NCBI GenBank assembly: GCA_905182995.1 | Contig: CAJJDP010000045.1 | Span: 439,483 to 503,482, forward strand | Length of the DNA stretch: 64,000 nt | DNA from: Paramecium octaurelia | Taxonomy: Eukaryota; Ciliophora; Oligohymenophorea; Peniculida; Parameciidae | Direction: 5' to 3' | In this document: positions 51,835 through 64,000 of the stretch, in pieces | How the letters are laid out: the number at the start of each line of letters is the position of its first letter | Numbering within the stretch: the first letter of the stretch is position 1 | Made by a program: the position numbers and the translations under genes | Notes under the pieces: generated by a model | What the model was told of the DNA's origin: nothing | The model's input: the letters and a program-made list of their open reading frames with translations, nothing else | Database searches by the model: none

Positions 51835-54800
51835 ATGTAACCAGAGAGTGCTAAAACAAAACTAGCCAGTCGTCTCTTCGATAGAGGGAAACCACCTTAA
51901 AGTAAAACGAATGAAAGACCGCTTACTGCAAAGATAGCAATCAGAGCGTAGATGAATCTGACAATGACAAAAATTGAGAAGGTTCCCGATAAATTGCCTT
52001 CGATTCACGAAGAACGTAGTTTCTCTTATCAAAAATCAGGAGGAGTAGGTCTAAATCAAACTCGAGGGAAATCATAGAATAGTAATATTGATTAGATTGA
52101 ATTTAGACAATGAGTCAATTCCAAAGCAGAATAAAACTTTTGAATTAACAGGTGATATCTTCTAGGATGAGAGACGGTTATTAAAGTCTCGTCAGGTTCA
52201 TGAGTTGATGGATCGTATGATTGGAAGAGCAAAACCTCCAAGTCCGCCAAAGGAAGCTTAGAAAACTGTATAAGTGTTGCCAAGTAACATCTTGGATAAT
52301 ACTCGCATGACTATGACTAGGGATAATAAGACAGCTCCAAGGAAGACGATACGAGCATAATAATTGAGGAAAGAGATTTTAAATAAAACCTCCATGTCTT
52401 AGGTTTCAGATAGTTCAGAAGATTCAAGTGAAGAGAATGGCAATTTCGGATTGAAAGATGTCGATGCGTTTATTCAAATGATCAAGGAGCACAAATTGAG
52501 TTAGCAGGAATTCATGTATTTGATCAAAAGGAAGAAACATTCAAACGATGCTTACAATATGAGGATAGTGAATTATCCATATATTCAAAAGCATTAGCTC
52601 AATAATTTCTATACACTTTCAGCCAAGGGATTGACTAGATATGAGAATAACATAACAATTGAGTTTGTTTCATTGAATACTTGGTTAGAAGAAAGAGATT
52701 AATTTAATGCAATTAAATCCTTAAGTTTTTTTAAGAAGTTTCGTAAATGGAAGACTCTCAAGAAATGGCAAAAGATATTGCATTTACAACGAACTTCTAT
52801 TGTTTAAGCTTAACTTTGTGAAAAGATGCTGATTTTGAATCCAATTTATTAAAAATTAATAGTTTCACATAGAAGCTTATGTTATGACATAGAAGCACTT
52901 AGAATTGTGGACATAGACAAGATAGAGGAAGAATTAACTGACAAAAAGGATTAGTATTTGAGTTTGCATGAGTTTACTGTATTACAATAAAAGTAAAGGA
53001 ATCGATTAGTAGAGAAAATCTAAATTCAATCTAGGAAGATGAAAGAAAATTGTATTTCAGGACTTAAAACTGTTATTGATAAATTGAGAACACAAATTAA
53101 TTAAGAGAAACAATCAGATGATGATCATGTGCCTTTGAAAATAGAGAAAACAATGTCTTAATCTAGATAAATTGATAAGAAGTAATAAATTATTGAAACA
53201 TTTGGATTTCCAGAAAGAATGGATTATGGTCACAGAGCATTGATGAGGACAGAGTTCATTAAGTTTTTAAGATTAGCTTATCTATTAGATTTCATTGCTG
53301 TTTAATCTCTAGGATAAATTTACATTAAATCAGCAACAGAATTTGTGGATAAATTGATTAAGGTTCAATAATGCAGTAAAAATAACAGAAAACTACCTAA
53401 ATTGACTGAAAATGACGAGGAGAAAAAAGACATCTAAGATTATGATCCCATCTTTACTATTGAATTAAGATTTAGCCCAATAGATGGATGTCTTGATATT
53501 GAAAGGCAGCAAGTTCCTTGGGATACTTTAAATGAAAATTTGTTAGACTTTGATTTGCAAGAGTGCATTAGATTGAAGGAAGAGAAGGTACACACAAACG
53601 ATAAGGTAGAGAAGAAACAGTAGAACAGTCAAAATGCAAATTAATAGTAATCTTTGGAACCATAAGAAGAAGTGATTGAAGATCCTGAATTTGTATGTAA
53701 GAGAGAGGTTCAAAACCTTTATGAAACACAATTGGAAGTGCATCCATCTAAAAGGGATTTCCTTAGTCGAATTCAAGAGGCCTTCTGTGATGGATTAGAT
53801 TAGATATAAGTAATTGAAAGATGGAGCAAACATCCTGATTTCTTATAATATGTTTAAGCCTTGGAGGAATGGGATGAAATTATTGGAGATAAGTGGACAT
53901 AGCCTGATTCCATCAATCTGAATCCGTCATATTGGATTAAAGAACACCCTATGAACAATGTATTCATGCATGAAATTTCTTCGGAATTGGATGAAGCATT
54001 CCAAAAATTGGAGCTTTTCTAGTAGGAATTCAATGAATACTTGAATTTGATTTGGAGACAAGAGAATAGTGAAATAAAATAATTACAAAATCCAAGGTTG
54101 ATGTATTAATCAAAGATATTTGCATGTACCTTGAAGAGTGCTTAATTGATTGACAATTTGTTACAATAGAAATTAATACCTTAGGTAGACATTGGATTGT
54201 ACAGAGTCAAAATATAAAATATTTAGAAGTAATTGAGTGCTAGACAATCATAAGTGCTGGCATAATTGGAGGAACTTTACTTATAATTATTTAGAAATAG
54301 ATCTTAGATATTGAAGGTATGGCTCTAATAATCAATAAAATCATTATCTGGCATGGTTATCAGAATTGAAGAATTTATTGAATAGAAGAACTCCGTTGAT
54401 CGAATAACTAAAGAATTACCTTCAAAGAGGGAAGAAATTGAAACAGCTATCAGTATAATCACTTTAGCTTAAGATTGTAAGCTATTTTCAATGAAGAAGG
54501 AGGATAAGGACTTAGCATAAGAATTGAATTATTTAGAGTCTTCTTTGAATGTGGCATTGTCAGAAGCAGACAATAATACAGCTAAAAATATTGAGAGATT
54601 CAAAAAAACATTGAAAGAACGTATAGACAAATTAAAGGGAGAATGTTTAGAGGTGAGTGAGGCAGTTAATAAGGAGAAGTTTTTGACTTTAAACACAGAA
54701 TTGGAAGATGCCATCAAGGAGTTAACCGAGATAGATACAAAGACAAAATAATTGGAATAGAGTGCATAATTATATACTCAATATGAAGAAATCCTGTAAT

Positions 54801-57800
54801 GTTAAGAATAAGCTCAATATGAAATATTGGAGAATACAAGAGAATAATTAAATTTGAGATTAGGAATGTGGCAAGGGATACAAGATTTTAGGAAATTATC
54901 ATAGGATTGGCAACAGTTACAATTCACATCTATTAATGCCAAAGAAATTGCCTAGAAAACTGAAGGATTTGTTAGGATTGTACAAAGATGCGAAAAGAAT
55001 TTGTAAGAAAATAGAGTGATTACCTATTTGAAGAAGATTGTATGGGAATTCAAAGATACTATTCCAGTGGTGACAGCACTACGTTCTCAATATTTGTAAT
55101 AAACACATTGGCAAGAAATAAAATAATTGGTCAGATAAGAATTTGATGTTAATGATCAATATTTTACACTGAACACCTTGTTGGATTTGAATGTAGCATA
55201 ACATAATGAGTAGATCACTGAGATTGCTGTAAAAGCAGCTTAAGAGGACTCACTCAATACTCAATTAAAACTGTTGGAGACACAATGGAATGAGGTGGAA
55301 TTGAAATTGAAACCTTATAAAGATCAATTGGATGTAATGGTTTTGGGAGAAGTGGAAGAGTTAGTTCAATTATTTGATGAAGGTTTGGCCAATATGTCTA
55401 ATATACTTGCTAGTCGTTATGTTAGACCTTTGAGACAGAGAGCTGAGAAATTCTAGTCTGATTTGTTATTGTTATCAGATATTATTGAGAAGTGGGTTGA
55501 ATGTTAAAAAAAGTGGATGTATTTGGAGAGTATTTTTAGTAGTTAAGATATAAAGAAATAATTATCTAATGAATCTTAGTTATTTGATAGTTGTGATAGA
55601 ATAATAAAAAAGTTAGTCAAACAAGTCAATCTTAGACCTTAGATTATGAGATTGTTAGCTATGTAAAATATGTTAGACAATTTAACTAAAACATTGGAGA
55701 CATTGGAATAAATAGAGAAATCTTTAGAAGATTATCTAGAAGTCAAGAGAGGATCATTCCCAAGATTCTACTTTTTGTCTAATGATGAATTATTAGAAAT
55801 CCTATCTAAATAAACTGACATTAATTCAGTTTAATCTCATTTAGGATAATGCTTTGAAGCATTGGTCAAATTATACTTTGGTGATTAACCAAATGTAATC
55901 CAAGGAATTTATTCTTCAGAAGGTGAGTTAGTCTAGTATTATAAATCAATACCTGCTAGAGGAAATGTTGAAACTTGGTTGCACTTGTTAGAATTGGAAA
56001 TGGTTGAGACATTACGTAAATTATGTAAGCAAGGATTACAAGACTATTTGAATGGAACGCAAAAGACAAAAACAGATTGGATACTCAATCATAAATCACA
56101 GATTGTGGCTGTTGTTAGTTAAATACTTTGGTCGATCAACACAGAAGATGCAATCAATGAATCTAGTACCAAAGCAAATGCTCTTTATGAGTGGCATGAT
56201 ATGATGGAAATGCAATTAAAATAACTCACAGCATTAGTCAGAGGAGATTTGACAGTTGTTTAAAGAAAAACTATAGTATCATTAATAACCACAGATGTTC
56301 ATAATCGAGATATAGTTATGAAGCTAGCTGATAATAGCATTGAAACAACATCAGATTTCTAATGGTAATAATAATTAAGATATTATTGGGATGACGAATA
56401 TGATGATTGCTTAGTTAAATAAGTTACTAGTGTATTTCATTATGGATATGAATATCTGGGACCAACAAGTAGATTGGTTATCACACCACTTACAGATCGT
56501 TGTTGGATTACAATTACATCAGCCTTAACCAATTAATTAGGAGCAGCTCCTGCAGGACCAGCAGGAACAGGAAAAACAGAATCCACTAAAGACTTAGCCA
56601 AATGCTTGGGAAGATATTGCATAGTATTTAATTGTTCAGATTAAATTACTGCTGCCACTATGAATAAATTATTCAGTGGTTTAGCATAATAAGGTGCATG
56701 GGCTTGTTTAGATGAATTCAATAGAATAGATATAGAAGTGCTTTCAGTCATAGCATAATAGTTATTGACAATTCGTATTGCTCAATTGTAATAATTGAAT
56801 GAATTCTTATTTGATGGTCGACACATCTAATTAAAGAACACTTATGGAGTATTTATCACAATGAATCCAGGATATGCCGGAAGAACAGAATTGCCAGACA
56901 ATTTAAAATCTCTATTTCGTCCAGTGGCTATGATGATTCCAGATTATAGGTTGATTGCAGAAATTATGTTATTTGCTGAAGGATTTGAAAATGCAAATGA
57001 TTTATCGAGCAAGATGGTTCAGTTATATAAATTATCATCATAATAATTGTCTTAATAAGATCATTATGATTTCGGTATGAGAGCAGTCAAATCCTTATTA
57101 GTCATGGCTGGTTCATTGAAGAGAGCAGATACAACTATCCCTGAAGATATTGTATTAATCAAGGCTATGCGTGATGCCAACATTCCGAAATTCTTAAAAG
57201 ATGACATCCCATTATTTATGGCTCTAATTTAAGATCTATTTCCTAAAGTTGAGATAGCCAATTCATCATTCGAATACCTAGAGTAATAATTAAATAAGAA
57301 ATGCCGATAATTTAAATTGTAAATCATACCTAGTTTTATAACTAAAATGTTGCAATTGTTTGACACTCAAAACGTAAGATTTGGAACTATGATTGTTGGA
57401 GGCAGTGGATCTGGCAAAACTAATTGTTATCAGATGTTGGCTGAAACATTAACCGAAATCAAAGTTTAGAATTTATCATAGGATCCCAGATTTTAAGAAT
57501 TATAATATGTTATATTAAATCCAAAGTCAATCTCAATGGGAGAACTTTATGGGGAGGTAGATCCTTTTACAAATGAATGGCAAGATGGTTTAGCAAGTTC
57601 CATAATCAGAGAGTGCAATAACAGCAAGGAGAGACATTGGATTGTGTTTGATGGACCTGTTGATGCATTGTGGATTGAGAACATGAATTCAGTCTTAGAT
57701 GATTCGATGACTTTATGTTTGGCCAATTCAGAAAGAATTAAGTTGAGATATGAGTTGAGAATGCTATTCGAAGTCCAGGATTTATCAGTTGCCTCTCCAG

Positions 57801-60800
57801 CCACGGTAAGCAGATGTGGGATGGTCTATATGACTGTTTAGGATATCCATTGGTACAATTATGTGGAGAGTTGGATTGAGGAGACTTTCTCAGATTAGGA
57901 GAAGGGCCAGATCAAATGTTGCAATCAAGTAAGGGAAAAGCCTAAGAAATTACTTCAGATAGAACCAAAACATTTAGATTTAATCAGGAATTTGTTTAAG
58001 ACTTAATACAAATTTCTATAGGAGAAACTTGGAAACTTAGATGAGCCATTTGTAACAATAGAATTATAGAGAGTGAAGAGTGTTTGCAATATCTTAACTT
58101 ACTTTTTGAAGTCCATTTTGATTTAGAAATCTGTTGATGTACCAAAATAAATTACAGCTGTTTTCGCTTACAGTTGTATCTGGGGATTGTGTGCATCATT
58201 CGAATAGAAATATTATGATAAGGTACATCATTTTATATTATTCCAACTTTCATTATTTTGCAGTGAATTTAGCCCCTGTTTGTTTAAGTTTATAAATAAA
58301 TGGGATTAGGTACCTGCAGAAATTAACTCCTAGATGTAATTAAATGAAGTTTTATGGCATTCAACTTTGTTTAGATTACTATTAGGAACATCCTATTAAT
58401 TTATATGCATTATATATATATTTTATCATTATTTCCCCTTAATTATTATTTTAGATTGCCACTTATGTCAAAGACCAATTTCAATCATTGCTCTACCCCA
58501 AAGGCGATACCATATTTGATTTCTATGTTGATGGAAATGACTTCACAACATTATAATCCTGGGAATCACAGTTATAAGAATTCTAATTTGTAAAAGATCA
58601 ATCATTCTTCAGCATTGTTGTTTAAACAGTAGACACCTTGAAATTTCAATACATTATCCAACTATTAATTAGGGAATAAATACCTACTTTAATTACAGGA
58701 TAGACAGGAGTTGGTAAGTCTATGTTAGTCTAATCATTGCTTTTCGAGATGAAGCTAAATGAGAAGGTGTAACCAGTGCTGTTGAATTTTTCGGCATAGA
58801 CAAAATCAAAGTAAACTTAATTGGCAATAGAATCTAAATTAATTAAAAAGGGCAAAATATTATTTGGAGCAAGAGTTAATGAATAAATAGCTATTTTTAT
58901 TGATGATATCAATATGCCGGCTTTAGAAAAATATGGTGCTTAGCCCTGCATTGAACTTCTAAGATAGATGATAGAATTATAAGGAACTTTCGATCGTACC
59001 AAATTATTTTGGAAACATATTGAAGATGTGACTCTATTGATCGCGGGTGGACCTCCGGGAGGTGGAAGAAATCAATTATCTTAAAGATTTGTGAGGCAAT
59101 TCAATGTTCTAATTATGCCAAATCAATCTGATTCAATTTTGGAGATGATTTATGGATCAATATTGAAAGGCTACTTTAATAGCATTAACTTTAGTGAGAG
59201 TGTTCGGAAAACTAGTGACTAAATCACTAGAATCACAGTTGAATTATTTAGAAGAATATCTTAAGAACTACTGCCAATACCAGCAAAGTTCCATTATACC
59301 TTTAATTCGAGAGATATTAGCAAAGTCTTTTAAGGCTTATTGATGATCAGACCTACCTCGTGTAATAATAGTAATGATACCATTGCTAAATTATGGGTGC
59401 ATGAATGCGCTAGGGTTTTCTGTGATCGTTTGATTAGTGTTTAAGACAAGCTTTGGTTTTACAATACAGCTGTAGAATTATTAATGAGGTACTTTAGTGT
59501 TAACAAGGATGATATAACAAGCAATATATTGTTTAGTGATATTCTTAAATTGGAAGCTGCAAATATTTTATATGAAGAAGTTACAGAGAAGAGGAAAGTG
59601 ATTGTTAAATCTTTACAAGATAAATTAGATGATTATATCATGGTAACCAATGATAAAATGGAGTTAGTCTTTTTTGATGATGCTCTAGAACATATCCTAA
59701 GAATATCTAGAATCTTCAGATAACCAAGAGGAAATGCAATGCTAATTGGCGTTGGTGGATCTGGAAAATAAAGTCTCACCAAATTGGCTTCATTTCTAAT
59801 GAGATCTGAGATCTTTTAGATTGAGATTGTCAAAACCTATAATGCTGACTCATTCCGAGCAGATTTAATTAAAATCCTTATGAAAACAGGAGGAGAAAGA
59901 ATTCCATTGACATTTATATTCAATGAAGCTCAAATTGTCTAAGAGAGTTTCTTAGAAGATATTAATAACATTCTCAACACAGGGGAAGTCCCTAACTTGT
60001 TTGCTAAAAAAGAAGATTTGGAATAAGTATATAACACTGTAAGACCATAAGCAATTAGAGCAAAGAGACTAGATTCACCTGAATCTTTGTGGACATTCTT
60101 CGTTGAAGGAATCAGAAATTCATTGCATATTGTATTATGCATGAGTCCTGTGGGCAATCAATTAAGAATTCGATGCCGTAAGTTTCCATCATTGGTGAAT
60201 TGTTGTACAATTGATTGGTTCACTCAATGGCCTAAAGAAGCATTACTGGAAGTGGCCAATAAATTCTTAGACAAAATACCTAATCTGAAATAAAAGGAAG
60301 AATTAGCATAAATGTGCATGGAAGTCAATCTTTAAGTAGCAAATCTAAGTGACAAATATTAGAAAGAATTGAGAAGATAAGTTTATACAACACCCAAATC
60401 ATATTTAGATTAAATATAACTATATGCTGATTTATTAATATAAAAACAAGAGGAACATGGATTGATTCAAAGAAAATTGGCTGATGGATTGGATAAATTA
60501 TTTAATGCCAATAAAACTGTGGCTTCTTTGAAAATAGATATGCAAGAATTTTAACCGTTATTAATCGAATAATCTGAAAAAACAGAGGAATTTTTGAAGT
60601 AATTGGCAATAGATTAGAGCGAAGCCAATCTCAAAGAAAGATTAGTAAATGATGAAGTTTAAATTGTCAATCAATAGGCATCAGAAATTAAAATAATAGC
60701 AGATGAAGCTCAAGCTGAATTAAATAAAGCGATGCCTGCAATGAAAGAAGCAGAAGAAGCTCTAAAAAATATTAACAAAAATGATATTACAGAAATTAGA

Positions 60801-63800
60801 GGGTTTATCAATCCTCCGCCTGTTGTTTAATTGGTGCTAGAAGCTGTTTGTATATTGTTGTAAGAGAAGACAGATTGGAATTCAGCAAAATAAGTTATGA
60901 TTAGTGGTGATTTTATGGAAAGATTAACGAAATATGATAAGAGTTAGATAACCGAATAGATGTTGAAGAAATTGAGAATCATTACAATTAAGCCTGAATT
61001 TGATCCAATTTGTGTTGCTCAAAAAAGTCAAGCTTGTAAAAGTCTGTGTATGTGGTGTCGAGCTATTGATAATTATTCTAGGATTGCAAAGGAAGTAGAG
61101 CCTAAAAAAAGGAAGGTTGCAGAAAAGCAATAGATTTTAGAAGTCAAAAACAAGGAGTTGACAGTAAAACAAGAAGAATTATAGAAAGTTAGAGATCGAG
61201 TAGCCAGATTATAGAAGGAATGTGATGAAACTGTAGAAAGAAAGAATGATTTGGAGAAAAAATTAGAAGAGACAAAGAAAAGATTAGTTGCAGCTGAAAA
61301 ATTAACATATCTATTAGCAGACGAAGGTATAAGATGGAAAGATTAAATTAAAGTGATTGAGCAAGTCTTGTAGTAAATTATTGGAGATGTTTTCTTGGCT
61401 GCTAGTACAGTCAGCTATTTAGGTGCATTTACTGGACAATATAGAGAGTAATTGATAAAGAATGCCATTGAAAAATTACAAGAATTAAATATTCCTTTTT
61501 CAGAAAATTATTCTCTTACTTCTACTCTTGAAAGTCAAATTGTTATAAGAGATTGGATTATTTGTGGCTTACCTAATGATACTATTTCGATTGATAATGG
61601 AGTCATTGTAACTAGAGCTGATCGATGGCCTTTGATGATTGATCCACAAGGATAAGCGAATAAATGGCTAAAACAATTCAATAAGGAACTGAAAGTTATG
61701 AGATTTACAGAATAACATTTTCTAAAAGGATTATAATAATGCATTAGTTCAGGATATGAAGTCTTATTTGAGGAGGTTGAAGAGAAACTCGAACCATCTA
61801 TTGATTCGGTTCTTTAAAAATAGATTATTGAAGTCGATGGACGAAGACTTATTAAAGTTGGAGATTAGAAAGTCGATTATCATAATTAATTTAAATTGTA
61901 TTTCACCACAAAAATAGCAAACCCTAATTATTTGCCAGAAATATTTATTAAGACTACAGTGATTAATTTTAGTATCACTTTCGAAGGCCTATGTGATTAG
62001 TTATTGGGCGATGTGATGAAGTTTGAGAAGCCAGAGATTGAAAAGCAAAGAGATGAAATTATTATGAAAATGAGTAATGCAAACAAACAACTCAAAGGAG
62101 CCTAGGATTCAATTTTGGATCTGTTAGCCAAAGCTTAAGGAATTATTTTAGATAATGATTAATTGATCCACACTCTTGAAGTCTCGAAATTTCAGTCTAT
62201 GGATATTCAAAAGTCACTTGAGGAAACCATTATTGTAGAATAATAGATCAATGAATCTAGAAATCTCTATCATTCAGTCGCGATAAGAGGAACAATATTA
62301 TATTTTGTAATCTCAGATATGAGTCTAATCGATCCTATGTATCAATATTCTCTACAATATTTCAAAAAACTCTATAACATTTCTCTGAATCTTACTCCTA
62401 AGACTGATTTGCTTAGCTAGAGGCTACTTTACTTAGAAGAGACAATTACTTAGACTGTCTTCAAAGATATTTGTAGAGGCCTCTTTTAATAGCATAGAAA
62501 GATCTTTTCATTCCTCATCTGTGCTTAGGTTCAGAGATAAAATGGTTCCGTTTCAAATGCAGCATGGAATTTATTATTAAGGGATTAGATACCTTCAACT
62601 CCAATCATTAATCCAGATAAGGTTTTCTTGAAGGATTCTCAATGGAATTTAATTTTATGTATTTAAGAATAGATTACAGAATTAACTGATCTATCCTCAG
62701 ATATCAAAAACAACTTGTTGTATTGGAAAGAGTTTACTCAAATAGATGATATCTATTAGGCCTCATTCCCAGCTCAATCTCCTCTAGCTGTCTGTTCAAC
62801 TCTCAACCCTTTCTATAGATTGTTAATTATCAAGGCATTGAAACCTGAAAAGGTTATGTTTGGCTTGAATGAGTATGTGATTGAAATGTTCGGGGAATTT
62901 TATATCAATCTGGCTTCCTCTTCCATGGATGAAATTTACCAATCATCCGAACCCAATACTCCCATCATATTCATATTATCTCCAGGAGCTGATCCCACTT
63001 AAACATTATTTAAATTGGCAAAAGAACAACAAAGTTAGATAGATGTAATATCTTTGGGTTAAGGCCAAGGGAAAAAGGCAGAACACTTAATTTAAAAAGG
63101 ATAGAAGGATGGAACTTGGGTTATGCTTTAAAATTGTCATTTAGCAAGATCATGGATGCCTTAATTAGAAAAATTGATGGAATCTCTAACATCACATCAT
63201 ATTGAAGTCCATAATAGTTTCAGAATCTTTTTGACTTCAATGCCTGCTGCTTACTTTCCTGTAAGTACACTATAGAATGGTTTGAAACTTACCACAGAAC
63301 CGCCTAGAGGATTGAAATCAAATTTGCTGAGATCCTACTAAGAATTTCAACAAGCAGACAACTAATAAAAGCTATTCAAATAATTATTTTTCAGCATTTC
63401 CTTCTTTCATGCAATAGTGTAAGAGAGGAGAAAGTTTGGACCTCTTGGATTCAATATTTCTTACGAATTCAATGACTCTGATCTGGATATTAGTATATAA
63501 ATGATGAAAATGTTTATTTCCTAAGAGGAAGAAATCCCATGGGATGCAATGTAATTTATGATTGGTTAAATTAATTATGGCGGAAGAGTTACTGATGATT
63601 AAGATAGAGTATGCTTAACTTCTATATTGAAGAAGTACTTAGGGGATCATATTGAAAACAATGTTAAATTCTCAAATAGTGGCACCTATTATTTGCCAGA
63701 AGATGACTATGTTAATTATATTACCCAATTGCCAAATTAAGAAGATCCTGAAGTATTTGGAATGCATGAAAATGCAAACATTGTGTTCTAAACTTAAGAG

Positions 63801-64000
63801 AGTCAAAAGATATTAGATATCATCTTATCCATTTAACCTCGTGTCAGCAGTACGAGCACTTAGAAATCTCCGGATATGATTGTTATGGAAAAGGCTATTT
63901 ACTTTTAAAGCAATCTTCCAGAACCTTTGGATAAAAATACTTGTCATCAGAGACATTATTAAATTACTGAAAATGGCAGTGTTTAATCTCTCTCAACAGT
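51835..64000 (+). CDS. Axonemal dynein heavy chain, DNAH6-like inner-arm type (C-terminus beyond the right edge)
   Basis: Single-headed inner-arm dynein motor. About 3,970 residues visible; roughly 190 are missing at the end compared with animal DNAH6. A disordered N-terminus with a 25-nt intron (52082-52106) leads into LFQ-free tail sequence resembling DNAH6 ([34 protein letters not shown]). AAA1 P-loop [10 protein letters not shown] near 56560 with [23 protein letters not shown]2 GGSGSGKTN near 57405; AAA3 GQTGVGKSM near 58700; AAA4 GVGGSGKQSL near 59760; stalk and binding region about 60400-61400; AAA5 and AAA6 follow with [17 protein letters not shown] 232-nt intervening sequence (58223-58454) interrupts the region before AAA3. 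The DNAH6 placing rests on the tail and on [17 protein letters not shown] and similar motifs. Confidence 0.95.
58223..58454 (+). other. Unusually long (232 nt) intervening sequence in the dynein gene
   Basis: Begins GTACAT and ends TTTTAG. Splicing it out joins ...EQKYYDK directly to [10 protein letters not shown] in phase 0, which matches the expected dynein sequence; reading through does not. All other introns called with confidence here are 17-32 nt. It could be a true long intron or a short intron enlarged by a TA-bounded insertion. Confidence 0.75.

Noticed and set aside
58223-58263. A 41-nt intron GTACAT...TTGCAG at the start of the long intervening sequence.
   Set aside because: Removing only these 41 nt puts TGA directly after the junction; removing the full 232 nt restores the dynein frame.

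Overview
The window looks like macronuclear DNA of a ciliate, most probably Paramecium or a close relative. Long reading frames appear only if TAA and TAG are read as glutamine and TGA is the sole stop. Nearly every gene is cut by very small GT...AG introns of 17-32 nt, genes are packed tightly (gaps as small as 34-37 bp), and the DNA is AT-rich. For 17 of the genes I joined exons by eye, and the summed coding length came out as an exact multiple of three ending in TGA, which supports both the code and the intron calls.

Layout. 1-9934 (-): outer-arm beta-type axonemal dynein heavy chain, running off the left edge. 11108-11700 (-): eIF1A. 12102-17429 (-): leucine-rich-repeat protein with a C-terminal membrane region. 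17808-19393 (+): RBR-type E3 ubiquitin ligase. 19654-22991 (-): VWA plus alpha-kinase protein. 23174-23996 (+): small membrane-anchored unknown. 24044-25162 (+): Gln/Asn-rich RING-like protein. 25369-30351 (-): TmcB/TmcC-like PAS transmembrane protein. 31253-32180 (-): second RING/IBR-like protein. 32261-33470 (-): Aurora-like kinase with DFT in place of DFG. 33666-34532 (+): coiled-coil protein. 34570-35850 (-): tyrosyl-tRNA synthetase. 35885-36762 (-): compact Ser/Thr kinase. 36861-38075 (-): TFIIH p44/SSL1. 38144-38216 (+): tRNA-Ile(AAT). 38247-39796 (-): cNMP-binding-domain protein. 40160-40615 (-): small alveolin-repeat protein. 40652-46359 (+): unrecognised 1,867-residue protein. 47138-47781 (-): tandem CDGSH iron-sulfur membrane protein. 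47822-50450: a 1,314-bp exact duplication around a single N, almost certainly an assembly artefact. 50378-50869 (+): C2H2 zinc-finger gene. 51835-64000 (+): DNAH6-type inner-arm dynein heavy chain, running off the right edge.

The content is a normal eukaryotic mix, not a functional cluster: ciliary motors at both ends, cortical skeleton (alveolin), signalling kinases and receptors, ubiquitin ligases, translation (eIF1A, TyrRS, tRNA-Ile) and transcription/repair (p44). The most interesting signals are a 232-nt intervening sequence in the second dynein gene (possibly a retained internal eliminated sequence), an alpha-kinase without its usual zinc-site cysteines, a CDGSH protein with altered cluster ligands, and an Aurora-like kinase with a changed DFG motif. 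I see no CRISPR array, transposon, or virus-derived element.
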